A stretch of 64,000 nucleotides of DNA from Effrenium voratum (taxonomy: Eukaryota > Sar > Dinophyceae > Suessiales > Symbiodiniaceae): NCBI GenBank assembly GCA_963377175.1, contig CAUJNA010001446.1, positions 216,001 to 280,000 on the forward strand. Reading direction: 5' to 3'. Within the stretch, counting starts at the first letter, position 1. Each line of letters opens with the position of its first letter. The translations under genes and the position numbers were made by a program. The notes below the pieces were generated by a model. That model did not search any database and had not been told where the DNA came from. It was given only the letters and a program-made list of their open reading frames with translations. Below are positions 22,701 to 30,700 of this stretch, piece after piece.

Positions 22701-24018
22701 TTAGCGGAAGGGGGTTTGCTCACAGCGTGGCTGTTCGGGAACAAAAATCCCCTTGGGACCCGCGCGAGCCCAATCTCATGCCTTCTCTGAGGGGAAAATG
22801 GGATGGACTGTTCTTGTCTCCGCACTTCCTTTGGCCGCGAGATAGAAAGAGGGACAGCATGAAAATACTTCCAGCGCAGGGGTGAAAGGTGACGAGTGGC
22901 TGCGCCTAAAAATGAGCAGATGGAATTCCCACCATTTGTTTTGGGGGGGAGTCCATGTTCCATGTAGAGGCGAACCCAATGTAAAGACGGCTGTAAACAG
23001 AGTGGGCGGTACTAAAGCGCCCACTCAAAGCTAATGGGTGTCAGGATTGCCTTTCAAAAGGGCTCTGTGCGCCGACATTTGGGGAGAGTGTTTTGGAATT
23101 CCCCAAGAAGTGGCCTGATTCCCGGCCCCACATTCCACCCAAAAAAGTGTGACACCGGGAGCCGGGAGCCGGGAGCCGCCCCCTCGAAGTCAGCGCGAAA
23201 AATCGATGCCCCGCGAAACATCGCCCCGCGACGCAAACTCCCGCAAGGCCCCGGCTTCTTCAGGTCCTTCCGGTCCAGGAACCCGTCCTCGCGGCGAAGG
23301 AGTATCTCTCTGTCGCGCGAGAGCGAGGAATTTCAGCGGACGCGCGAGAACTTCTTGCTGCTGGGGGGGGTGTCTAAAAAAACAAACAAAAACTGGAGAG
23401 AAGGCTTGCATTTTGCATGTCATTGGTTTTGGGCATTTTTGCGCCATCAAGACTGGAGTCTGAGGAGATGAAATGTCCGGGTTCCGCTCATCCTGCAAGC
23501 AAAAGTGGGGGTCGGACATGGGTTTCATTCGTCAAGTGACCAAAAAGGAAGAGGTTTTGTCCAAGGATGTGCTGGGTATCATTGTTGAATCAGCTGGTAA
23601 AAACATGGCCCAAGACCCCCAATCAGCAATTGCTACAAGTCGAGTGACCTCGTTGGTCGGCTTTCAGGTGTGGTCGAAAATGGGTTCATGTTCGGTGAGT
23701 TGCCTTAGGGGACCCAACAAATGCAGGAACGAATCACACAGCAGCATCTGGAGCCATAACTCCAAACATGCCTTGACGACTTCCATTTGCTTAAGCCCCC
23801 TGGAACAAATATTTCCAGTAGTGATAGATTCCCTCTAAAAACCAACAGGGGGAGAATAACAAATATTCTTAAGCAACTGGATGACTTAGGGCTGATCAGC
23901 CAAGCACAACTTCACTCGCTTTGGCCGGAGTGCCAGGTGATCGCCCTGTTTCTCGTCTTTCGCATCGCTCGTCTTTCGCATCGCCTTCTGTGGCAGCGAC
24001 AACGCCAACTCTTTGCCC
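1739..24018 (-). CDS. Unrecognised coiled-coil / proline-rich protein, 17-exon model (continues left)
   Basis: Seventeen phase-compatible exons read an unknown protein of at least 330 codons. In order they give an EF-hand-like turn (DGFLDRKDL), a helix YAQSEFKFALPD, a basic segment with LLVPAGAKGVKKDDF, and two coiled-coil exons rich in Lys/Glu. These are followed by a proline-rich segment with a 16-residue repeat, a basic helix, an aliphatic helix, another coiled coil, and a beta-rich part (GAVIDVLDD, GRVYVCLFTK). I do not recognise the family; the EF-hand-like loop lacks its first two ligands in the visible exon. Donors are mostly GC (10), with GT (4) and GA (2); all acceptors are AG|G. The gene lies less than 0.7 kb downstream of the prefoldin stop. 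No start codon or stop was found. Confidence 0.55.
2003..2134. mobile_element. Family F MITE-like element
   Basis: Inverted ends near CTAGGGGT/ACCCCTAG around a core with CATCGTTCTTT and AGAAAGAAGGAT. Related copies at 24895, 34971, 41074 and 53125. Confidence 0.65.
2515..2624. mobile_element. Family G MITE-like element
   Basis: Starts near CAAAAATAGAAGGTGATCAC and ends GTCGATTCGCTGTGGGCAAC; the same order of blocks recurs at 9164, 28066, 49064 and 51005. Confidence 0.55.
2826..2936. mobile_element. Family J repeat
   Basis: Inverted TTTGGATGGGTGGC and CCAATCCAAACCACC blocks around GATTTGAACC and CTTGTAGAGGG. Related sequence near 5290, 16536, 57253 and 60712. Confidence 0.5.
2985..3080. repeat. 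C-rich low-complexity tract
   Basis: Long pyrimidine-poor C runs (CCCCCACC, CCTCCCC). No gene seen from 2136 to 4800 apart from elements F, G, J, B, H and C. Confidence 0.8.
3381..3520. mobile_element. Family B MITE with 9-bp target duplication
   Basis: Terminal inverted repeats ATACTGTGGATGGAC and GTCCATCCACAGTA. The direct repeat GTTACAACC flanks it at 3372-3380 and 3521-3529. No coding capacity. The 9-bp duplication fits a Mutator-like donor. Confidence 0.82.
3546..3641. mobile_element. Family H element between 20-bp direct repeats
   Basis: Ends GTTGGAAGGGGAGC and TTTCCCAACAAC. Flanked by near-identical AACCTACTTGAGTTGGTTGA (3526-3545) and a one-mismatch copy (3642-3661). Other copies near 38352-38473 and 44533-44645. 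Confidence 0.65.
4596..4695. mobile_element. Family C MITE-like element
   Basis: Inverted ends ACTTCCATTTGCTTAAG and CAGAAAATGGAAG with the family core TTTAAAACCAACAGG. Confidence 0.7.
4806..4847 (-). CDS. Unrecognised gene exon
   Basis: 14 codons, VSRPGRVYVCLFTK. Acceptor GCGCCTAG|G, donor ACCAAG|GACAGA (GA). Probable beta strands. Confidence 0.5.
5870..5923 (-). CDS. Unrecognised gene exon
   Basis: 18 codons, DALTFQLGEGAVIDVLDD. Acceptor TCTGTGTCCCAG|G with a pyrimidine tract, donor GACGAC|GCGGCA (GC). If it extends upstream in frame (FLVLKGEAEIS) the segment looks like a cyclic-nucleotide-binding fold, but the splice evidence favours the short form. Confidence 0.52.
6560..6645. mobile_element. 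Family D MITE-like fragment
   Basis: ACTTCCTGAGTGGGTTCGAT end and core CCACTAAAATGGTC shared with full copies at 56970, 58574 and 61658. Confidence 0.5.
6992..7039 (-). CDS. Unrecognised gene exon: coiled coil
   Basis: 16 codons, VETRNVQLARLMKEMK. Acceptor TGGCCGAG|G, donor ATGAAG|GCGGGA (GC). Immediately followed on the plus side by a G-rich tract. Confidence 0.6.
7064..7331 (+). repeat. G-rich minisatellite, potential G-quadruplex tract
   Basis: About 270 bp of GGGGG runs separated by TT, TGA or T (GGGGTTGGGGGTGGGGGG), directly beside the coiled-coil exon at 6992-7039. C-rich on the coding strand. Confidence 0.85.
8195..8310. repeat. Dispersed repeat, inverted partner at 20450-20548
   Basis: AAGCTTTGGGGTCTCAGCCC, GGCTCCGGGGTGATCCGGGG, then several GGTTCCACCAGG repeats. 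The partner has the reverse complement in the same order. Confidence 0.7.
8452..8506 (-). CDS. Unrecognised gene exon: aliphatic helix
   Basis: 1 nt + 18 codons, AMCAGWTKVLAVVWAEMQ. Acceptor GTCGGAG|G, donor ATGCAG|GCGCTT (GC). Confidence 0.52.
9164..9258. mobile_element. Family G element
   Basis: CTAGAAATAAACGGTGATCAC through CAGGAAAACCC, as at 2515. Confidence 0.5.
9260..10330. other. Intronic stretch without a supported gene
   Basis: A GGGTCAAAA...TTTTGACCC inverted repeat (about 9495-9585) and a short tandem of ACGAGCGCAAATATCCGCAA (9938-9988). No exon with coherent splice signals seen. Confidence 0.5.
10334..10436. mobile_element. Family A element (diverged)
   Basis: TAGGTCCTCCAGTAGAGAGG start, AAAGGGCACCTAGCTGGGG end; shorter core. 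101 bp from the exon at 10538. Confidence 0.65.
10538..10594 (-). CDS. Unrecognised gene exon: basic helix
   Basis: 1 + 54 + 2 nt, CAGEAAKAKLRWVQRRGL. Acceptor CCAGCGAG|G, donor CTCTG|GCGAGA (GC). All three frames are open; this one fits phase and composition. Confidence 0.5.
11137..13330. repeat. 156-bp satellite, about 14 tandem units
   Basis: Units begin near CCCTTTAGACAGCTACC and repeat every 156 bp (12051, 12207, 12363 and on); one copy near 11450-11583 is shortened. 156 is 52 codons, so frames stay open through the array on both strands (570 and 840 codons), which is why the long ORFs are not genes. It is flanked by GTGA arrays on both sides. Confidence 0.95.
13331..13590. repeat. GTGA microsatellite, then GTGT/GTGA mix
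   Basis: About 28 perfect GAGT units followed by interrupted GTGTGAGTGA. Shorter GAGT runs lie on the other side of the satellite (10907-10931, 11095-11130). A GGCGGGGC GC-rich block follows to 13665. Confidence 0.95.
14374..14493. mobile_element. Family A element
   Basis: CTAGGTCCTCCTGTAATTAG start, core CTATTTTAGTAGGGGAACCC, end GGGCACCTAG. 95 bp from exon 14588-14681. Confidence 0.8.
14588..14681 (-). CDS. Unrecognised gene exon: proline-rich
   Basis: 2 + 90 + 2 nt. Acceptor CCGGCTTAG|G, donor GAGCT|GTGCCT. APPSPKRPPPTPAAP continues the repeat of the previous exon, supporting one gene. Family A element 95 bp away. Confidence 0.58.
15020..15116. mobile_element. Family D element
   Basis: CTTCTGAGTGGATGGACC end, GGTCCAAACCCAAAAAGT core, AACTCAGAAAGTGAG end. 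A related fragment lies at 14838-14895. Confidence 0.6.
15206..15254. repeat. ACACA pentanucleotide array
   Basis: About nine tandem AACAC units. Confidence 0.9.
15321..15448 (-). CDS. Unrecognised gene exon: proline-rich tandem repeat
   Basis: 1 + 126 + 1 nt. Acceptor ATCGATGAG|G, donor CTGC|GTCACT. Encodes about 2.5 copies of a 16-residue unit (KPPRQPPPTPAPPSPR) from a 48-bp DNA repeat; likely a disordered SH3/WW-type ligand or linker. Confidence 0.6.
16437..16498 (-). CDS. Unrecognised gene exon
   Basis: 20 codons + 2 nt. Acceptor ATCCATTTCAG|G, donor TTCGC|GCTGCA (GC). Contains TTAAAFLEMSQPIKAF. Confidence 0.58.
16536..16625. mobile_element. Family J repeat
   Basis: TGGTTGCAGCCTGGTGGTTTGGATTGG-type block (split across 16536-16565), then GTTCAAATCCC. 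Confidence 0.45.
17213..17263 (-). CDS. Unrecognised gene exon: coiled coil
   Basis: 17 codons, EMTSKVGEVEELSKTMK. Acceptor CGGGCGCAG|G, donor ATGAAG|GCCATG (GC). Confidence 0.62.
18322..18438. mobile_element. Family E MITE
   Basis: Ends CTTGGTTGCTGTTGACCCC and CCCAATAGCAGTCAAG are inverted; core TTTAACTGTTTGGGGGTT. Confidence 0.72.
18459..18548 (-). CDS. Unrecognised gene exon: charged coiled coil
   Basis: 30 codons, phase 0. Acceptor GCGCTTGCAG|G, donor ATGAAG|GCAGCA (GC). DLERKKKREQRELEIEEMK is a clear single helix. Confidence 0.7.
18590..18830. repeat. Three G-run blocks with AAAATTGA spacers
   Basis: Repeated module of a poly-G run, then GGGAAAAAT(C/T)GA; a local triplication without coding sense. 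Confidence 0.7.
18906..18960 (-). CDS. Possible exon abutting a family B element
   Basis: Open segment ending in a consensus donor ACAAG|GTGAGC. The only nearby acceptor is the ACAG at the very end of the adjacent family B element. Including it breaks phase with the next coiled-coil exon, so it is either alternative or chance. Confidence 0.25.
18958..19090. mobile_element. Family B MITE
   Basis: ATACTGTGGATGGACGA and TCCGTCCATCCACAGCAT inverted ends; internal GGTTTCTCATG inverted copies. Confidence 0.78.
19571..19700. mobile_element. Family C element
   Basis: CTCCAATTGCTTAG end, TCCAGTAGTGAAGTCG core, CATTTCGGCAAATGGAAG end. Confidence 0.65.
19766..19894. mobile_element. Family A element
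   Basis: CTAGGTCCTCCAGCAGACAG start, GGGGCACCTAG end. 45 bp from exon 19940-19991. Confidence 0.8.
19940..19991 (-). CDS. Unrecognised gene exon
   Basis: 1 nt + 17 codons, LLVPAGAKGVKKDDFQR. Acceptor ATGCCTGAG|G, donor CAGCGG|GTGAAG (or two codons later AAG|GCGTGG). Family A element 45 bp away. Confidence 0.62.
20032..20066 (-). CDS. Unrecognised gene exon
   Basis: 11 codons + 2 nt, GPGEDVAEVAQ. Acceptor CAGTTTGAG|G, donor CAAGC|GAGGGC (GA). Confidence 0.48.
20450..20548. repeat. Dispersed repeat, inverted partner of 8195-8310
   Basis: GGTGGAACCCTGGTGGAACC units then CACCCCGGAGCCTATCTGGG. Confidence 0.7.
20599..20676 (-). CDS. Unrecognised gene exon (basic, Ser/Gly-rich)
   Basis: 26 codons, phase 0. 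Acceptor AGCCTTGAG|G, donor CCGCCG|GCGCGG (GC). Contains MTPSPRVRRFGLGSGGFSSK. The proximity of a family A element (64 bp) drew attention to it; the exon may extend to 20566. Confidence 0.5.
20740..20868. mobile_element. Family A element with AAGA duplication
   Basis: CTAGGTCCTCCAGTGTGGAG start, CTGGGGGACCTAG end. Flanked by AAGA at 20736-20739 and 20869-20872. 63 bp from exon 20599-20676. Confidence 0.85.
22108..22180 (-). CDS. Unrecognised gene exon
   Basis: 1 nt + 24 codons. Acceptor GTGCTTGCCAG|G, donor CCAGAG|GTCTGC. Contains YAQSEFKFALPDACAGLP. A family A element ends the intron side 36 bp away. Confidence 0.6.
22216..22336. mobile_element. Family A element with TTTA duplication
   Basis: CTAGGTCCTCCAGATTTGAG start, GGGGACCTGG end. 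TTTA at 22212-22215 and 22337-22340. 35 bp from exon 22108-22180. Confidence 0.85.
23256..23287 (-). CDS. Unrecognised gene exon: EF-hand-like turn
   Basis: 10 codons + 2 nt, DGFLDRKDLK. Acceptor CGCCGCGAG|G, donor AAGAA|GCCGGG (GC). D-G-x-L-x-x-x-D matches the second half of an EF-hand loop and its exiting helix continues in the next exon as KYAQSEF. Confidence 0.45.
23779..23880. mobile_element. Family C MITE
   Basis: Clean inverted ends ACTTCCATTTGCTTAAG and CTTAAGCAACTGG around TCCAGTAGTGATAGATTCCC. Confidence 0.8.
23985..24018 (-). CDS. Unrecognised gene, possible upstream exon
   Basis: 1 nt + 11 codons, GKELALSLPQK. Acceptor GCGGAG|G, donor CAGAAG|GCGATG (GC). Its exit phase fits the next exon, but its sequence does not complete an EF-hand. 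Confidence 0.3.
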
Positions 24019-24674
24019 CTCCGCGCCCCGCGCGCCCAAACACACGGCGAGTGCAAGCTCAAACACGGTCTATCCCAATTTGCCATGAGAAGAAGCTGTC
24101 GCATCTACAAAGGCTAAAAAGACAAGCACGAAGAAGTCCAGTTAAGCGCCCGCAAAAGGGCTTGTCCCATATCAAGAAAAAACATGCGAGGAATCCTGGA
24201 ATATATGTCCTTCCATGAGTCAGCCCCTCTGGATTTTGTAGGGGAGTTTAACCCCCCATGCTCCTCCCAAACTGATCATAACTCGACGCTTGGACCGAGC
24301 TCCTGGGCTTTTGAAATTGTGGAATAGGCCAACCCATGTCCAGAATACCTAAACCGGGAAACTGCAAAGGGAACTGAATTGCTCGTGCCAAGTATGAAGG
24401 ATTACCTCTAAGTAAGCGCAATGTCCAGTGGCCGGGGCAAAACATCGTCTTGGCCGGCCAACGTTTGTAGAAAAACACGCCAAAGACTGGAACATGTCTT
24501 TTGCTACCACTGGAGGTCGAAAAAAAAGCTTCACTTGTAGGAAGGTTTTGGGGGGCCAAGGCCATTCAAACCAGGGACGTACATGTAGAGGATATGGCTG
24601 CAACTTGCCAGGGGCCCCTTTCCCCGCGCGGGGGGAAATCGATCCCCCGCTTGGCGCGCAGCGGACTCACGGAC

Positions 24675-24731
24675 TCACGCGGCGCTGGCGGCCGTTTGCT
24701 GGCGGAAGGCGCTGATCATTTCCCGGAGCTC
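24675..24731 (-). CDS. Prefoldin terminal exon
   Basis: 18 codons + TGA: ELREMISAFRQQTAASAA. Acceptor CTTCGGCAG|G. E-D-A-E-K joined to E-L-R-E-M reproduces the family pattern (K-E-A-E-x-x-x-R-E-M) with no gap, which is why a GC donor is accepted for the previous exon. Confidence 0.75.
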   Translation of the reverse strand, partial: ELREMISAFRQQTAASAA

Positions 24732-27700
24732 CTGCCGAAGCCCTAAGGGTTGACCAGACTTTTTGTGGCTCGGCCGGTCCCCTTTGGAGTGACCGATCGC
24801 CCCGTTGAACGGACCTTTTGTGGCAACAAATGGGTGTGTCTCTGTTTGAGGATATGTGTTCAAGGGAAACCAAAAGGAAAGCTTGCATTTTTCCAGGGGT
24901 TGATTCCCCATTCTTTTCAACCATCGTTCTTTTCGAAAACCAGCTGTTTCCCAAGGGTGTTGGGTGGGTTTTTAGAAAGAAGGATGCCTGGCCAAAAAAT
25001 AAGCCAACCATCACTTGGGTGCTGTAGATTCCCCAGCAAAAAGTTGAACTTCTTGCTGGTTAAAAGGAAATATGAGGGGAATCCAAGAAGTTAAAGTCTA
25101 AAGATCCAACCCAATAGCAGTAGAGATCAGACCTTCACACCCCACCGTTCAAAAAAGGTTTGAAGCTTTTTTTTACCACCAAAATGGTCCAAACCCAATC
25201 AGTGACTAAAGTCAGCATGAACTCAGGGAGTGAGAAGGTGACAGGCACTTTAAACCAAACATTCTAATCCCATTGCCACAAATTGGGAGTGAATAAAGGA
25301 CCTACATCAGCTCGTGCACCCTCAAATCGGTAAGCTCGCAACCTCTGCTCACTTGCCCAAAGGACCCAAAAACAAAAGGTTCACCTTTTTCTGCACCTTT
25401 ACTCAAAATGGAGCAACATGGAGAAACCAAAAGAGTCAGATCCATTCGATGCGCGTAAAATTGGCAGAATCCACACTGGACACCTCCATGTCGCTCGTCT
25501 GCTCGTTGGTAGTGGGTAAATGGCTAGCCATTTACCATGTCCTGCAACCGTTTGCGATCCATCCCTTAACTTGCTGGTGCTCAGTAGGGAATGGACCCAG
25601 GCTTTGGTCCCCTTAAAGGAAAACCACCAGTGGCATGTTTTTTCTCGTGGTCATTCCATTTCTCATTCCCTACTTACCGCACCAGCAAGTTAATGTTTCC
25701 TATACACCAACCCCAGTTTCTTAATACGGGGGTGACTTTTGGAACTCCCCCCCAAAAAGTGGTCTGATTCCCCCAAATTTCACCCAGAAATGGACACCGG
25801 GACCCCTACGAAGAAAAACAATTGGTTCAGTCGCTTCCCCCGCGGAAGCGGAACCTCCATCTGCTGAAGTCCCCTGGAGAGAAAAAACAAACTTTTGATA
25901 TATGTCCAGTAGTGAGATCGATTCCCTTTAAAACCAACAAGGGAAAACAACATTCTTAAGCCATTGTAAGCTTGGATGCGCTTTTTCCCCACATGCTTCC
26001 ACTAGTGAAATCGATTCCCTTGAAACCCAACCGGGGTTTCATCCTCAAAAAATACCCAAATTTCACCCAAACGGAAGCTGGAGCCCTGCCAGTTCGAAGC
26101 GGGGCCCGCCTTCTCCGCGTCCTCCTTTCGCTTCTCGAGCTCCTGGCTGGCCCTCTGCATCTTTGGCAGCTCCTGAAACGAGAAGAGCGAGGCCGAAGCC
26201 GAAGCCGTGGGAAAAAACTCGGAAGCCGGAAGCGCAGGGCTAGGCTGGAAAAGTCGGACCCCAGCAAATATATATATATATATATGCCTGGCGAGTGGAA
26301 AAGAAAGGGAACCCCAAAAAGCAACAACGAAAACAAGAAAGGGGAACTTATTCTGGGGAAGATGGGGTGGCAGAACGGGGCTGAAAGCAAAAGGATTCAG
26401 GGGATTTGTGCACCCCTGTAGAAAGACGACTTCCTGGTGGAAAGGGCCTTTTTGCACTTCCGTGTTATTAGTGGGAGGGTAAGGAATTTCAGCGGGGGGG
26501 GGTCCAGTTCCCCCTTGAAAAATCTAAAACGCAAGCTGGAATTGGTCGGAGAAACTCTCAACATGGGATTCGGAGCACGTTTGGTAGGGGCCAAGCAAGA
26601 ATCGTTGCCGTGTTGGAGTTTGTCAGGGAAACCCAAGGAACCCTATGGCTCTCAACTACCCACCCATCCCTCTCAACTATCAGCACCTACCCCCTCAGAA
26701 AGAGAAGCCCCATGGCCCCATGGACAGAAAGAGAAGCCACGACCCGGAGATCTTCAGATGCGGCTCCTCATCGATGCCGTCCAAGGTGCTCTTCATCTCA
26801 TCCTCGCCGGAAACGGGACCCCGGAAAAGCTGCCGGGAGCCAAGCTGTCGCGTGCGTTGGTCCCCACTCAATATGTAGGCCCGTTCTTACTACCAGCTGG
26901 GTGTTGGATTTCTTTGTTTCGTGCTCAAACAATCTCTTGGCTTCTCTTGAAAGGGAACCAGGGCCTGGTTGTTTCGGACATGTTTTGCAACCTGCCCATA
27001 CAGGAGTGCACTCGATAGATTTTATTTCCTTGGCTTGGCCAAGGAAGTCAAGCTGTTCGTTTGCCAACTGGCAACCCAAACAGTGACTCTTAAGTTCGAA
27101 ACAAACGGGAGTAAATGGGGCGTGCTGTATTTGAGTGTTCCCGTTTTTCACCTTTGCTAAGCCTAACTCCCCAAATTTTGACATACTCATCTAGACTCTT
27201 AGTCTCCACCAAGCCAACCCCCTCGCGGGGCTGTCATGGACACGAAGAGCCTATTTTGCAGGCCCACGCCGAAGAAACACAACCAACAACAACACAAACA
27301 GCTCATGTCACCCCGGGGCCCCCAAAAAAACAAAAAACAAAAAACAAAAAAGTAAACACACAATGACAACACCCGAAAACAACGTGAGAAAACCGGAAAA
27401 AATGAGCAAGAACACACACACACACACACACACACACAAACCCCCCCCCAAAAAAAAACACACACACACACACAACGCCCCTCTCCAGCATGGACGGCCG
27501 CTCGCCCAGCAGGAAGCAGCGGCCCACCCCCCGGTACAGCTTTGTCTCCGGAGGAGTCTCCTCGATGGTCCTGCGGCTCTCAGGCTCCAGCAAGGTACGA
27601 GTCGAAAGATCTGGCTGTCATAGGCAAACCAGGAATCGCCATCATTTTTTCTAAAACAACCAAAAAGGACACCTATGCTGGCTGTTCTCAGCCTAGGTCC

Positions 27701-30700
27701 TGCAGTAGTGTGAGGTTAGAATAAGTTGGTATCATTTGTTCTTTCTTGTTTATTTTAGTACGGGAACCCAAAAAACCCAAAAAAAGTTGGTAAAAAGGGC
27801 GCCTAGCTGGGGGACCTAGCAGCTGCTCAAAGGACCGACCACATCTTGGGGCCACACCATGGGAAAACCGCCAGGTCCAAACACCAATTGCTTTTGGGGC
27901 TCTTCGATGTTCTTTAGACACACTGCAGGCCCTCCCCAATCCCCAGCGCAATAGCCCGCCCGAACATCAGCGCGAAGCAAGTCTTTTTCCAAAATCAGGC
28001 TCCTGTGCCTGCTTTGGGGTCCTCTCTTGTTCCGGGAGGGGGGGGGGTCAGTTGTTTAAAGGACCCAGAAATACAAGGTGATCACCTTTTGGAACCATGA
28101 CGAAAAAAATGGGTACCAACATGGGAAAACCAAAAGGTCAAAAGGTCGATTCGCTTTGGACAACTGAATTGTTGGATTCACAAATGGCTTGTTGACCGCC
28201 AAGAAAAGTCAGACCTTTGTGGTTTGAGTTCAAAATATGATACTGCGGGGTACCACATCTTTTCTTTTCAATGAAGTGAATTTCATTATATTCGAGGGTC
28301 AATTCGTTTTATTCGGGGGTTGTGTTGGGGAAATTTATGGGCCCAGTCTTGCAGTTTGAGGTCACAGCCATGCCGCCACATGTAACCTGTTAACTTACAA
28401 TGAAGCACATAAAACTAGCAAATGCGCTAGTGGAAAATGGAGAACATGATTGAGGTAATTATCGCTTATATACGGTGTGTCTCCAGCCCATGCGGCTAGG
28501 TCGAGCAAGTTTGGGCACTTAAGGTTGCTTCGGCCTCTGGCGCCTCAAGCGGCTGCTGACTGCTCAGGGGCCAAGTACTGCTGCCCAACCAGGCTCTCAG
28601 TTTGACACTGTCAAACCTGCAGTCGTCTAGCCACACCATTGATTGATGACGCTTTTAAAAAACCGCCCACGAGCCAGTCTTCAAGATTTATACTAATTCA
28701 AGACGCCAACTGCTTGCAGCTGAGAAAAGCAACGGGGTCAAGCAACTTGCCTTACAGTTGGCAGTATTTTCAAGCATTGCTTGCCCCAACTTCTTCCTGC
28801 GACACGCTGAGATCCAAGGCACAGTGAGAATGGGAAGGATTTTATTCGGGTTCAAAAGTTTTTGCTGCGGGGCGAGTGCCGATGTGATCGGGGCAACTGC
28901 TTAAACAAGTTTGCTGCAAAGCCAGGCCTACAAGCAGAACTGAACTCCTTCCTGAAAATGTTCTAGGATATAAAACCTGCTCAAGACTTTCACGAAGGAA
29001 CCTTAGCTTTGATCTTTCGCGCACAAAATACACATAATCCCTTGAGGCACCCCGACCCCTCCCTGAAATCCACAAGTTCGTGCGGGCAGTCACCATCGCC
29101 AAGCTCTAGACCAGCGTTTCCAGCGCATTGGGGCGGTTCCTTTGATTGAAAGGTCAGGACCATGATTCAAAAATGTTGGCCTGCAACTCCACCCCCCCAA
29201 GTTCACAACAACAAGCCGGTCAAGCACATAAAGCGCGACATACTCTTCATGAATCTGTATGCTTCCCAACAAGTGTGTTGTCCAATGCAGCAAGAATCAG
29301 GCAACACACTAAGGTTCCAAAAGCTGCCCGATCTCGCAAACCGACACCAGAGGTGGTGAATGTGGCGAAAACGTAAATAATAAACAATGAATATAAATAT
29401 CATAAGTTATCAAGGCACAACCTTTGTCAGCTGGCCGAATCTACCCCCCCCCCCCGAGTTGCAAGATCTGATGAGGGTGCAGGCCATGGCGAAGATTTAG
29501 AGGTTTCAAAGAAGAACCTGGATGACGATGAGTGATTTGGCCACTCGAACTTGTGGCAAGGCTAGTAGAAACAAGTTTTGGGTGCAATTTCGAGACCCTT
29601 CGCACCAGAAGCCTGCCTGCATTCTCAGTGTCCACGCAAAGCGGGGCTGCTTGGCTGCTTGCTTTGGCTGGGCCTCTTCATGATGCGCGGGTTATAGGTG
29701 AAGCAAAGGTACTCCCCATTGTTCACACGCTTCACGCGCAAGTTGAAACACCTCCTACAAATTCCGCCAAGCTTTCCGGCGTGTGACACGTGCGCCTACT
29801 GCAAACAGGTTTGTGGGAACTGTTTTCTAAAGGTCGGTGTTAATGAGTCTGTTGAGTTGCTTGACGTGCCGCTGAGGACTCTACATCAAAATTCGAGCGG
29901 CCAGGGCCTACACGCGCCGTCTCGATAAGATTGCAGCTGAAAGGAGCTTGGAAGAAATCTTCCGGGCAAAGGGTTTGCTTTGGCTTAGAAAGTGTTGCGA
30001 TGGTCACTCTGCAGCCAAACGCAGGCCATGAGGCCATTGGACTATCCCTTGCTCCCCTATGCGTTCGCATGCTTACTTGGCTGTTGCAACAATGCTTGCG
30101 TATGATGGCGCTGCGGAGACGCAGCCCGGCTTTGGACATGCTGCGATTTTCTCACCCGCAGCACTGTGAAAGTTTCGTGCTTTTACTACGCTGTGTTTGC
30201 GCCGCCGCCTCCCGATTGCTTCTCCTCCCGTCTCTTCCGTCCTCGACGCCCTCATTCACTCAGTCTCACCCGCCCACCTATGCTGGGCCACTCGTTCTTT
30301 CTGAATCGCCCTCACTCACTCATCGTAACTTCTCACCTACCCATTCGCACTCATTGGCTCTCAGTCGCTCATTCTCAACTAGTCTCACTCATTCATTCCC
30401 GCTCCCTCATTCTCGTTTGCTCTTTCTCACTTGACTCACTCATTCTTACTTTGCATTCTTACTCACTCATGAGTCACGCTCACTCCTTTTCACTCATTCT
30501 CCCTCGTTCTCACTCCTTCTCACTCATTCTCACTCGTTCTCACTCCTTCTCACTCCTTCCCCTCCACATCACGCATCACCTCCCGTGCCTTTAGCATCGC
30601 CTATCCCTGTATTTCCGCACTTGAGCACTGAAAAAAGAGCGGAGGGAAGGAGTGAGCGAGCGAGTGAGTGAGAATGAGTGAGTGAGTGAGTTTGAGGCAG

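Noticed and set aside
27481..27600. Plus-strand exon ending AAG|GTACGA
   Set aside because: The minus strand encodes the prefoldin signature here; the plus reading has no homology and opposes all other exons.
29931..30434. 167-codon ORF in the palindrome arm (and its mirror in the other arm)
   Set aside because: Ends in simple-repeat translation; arm differences do not favour any frame.
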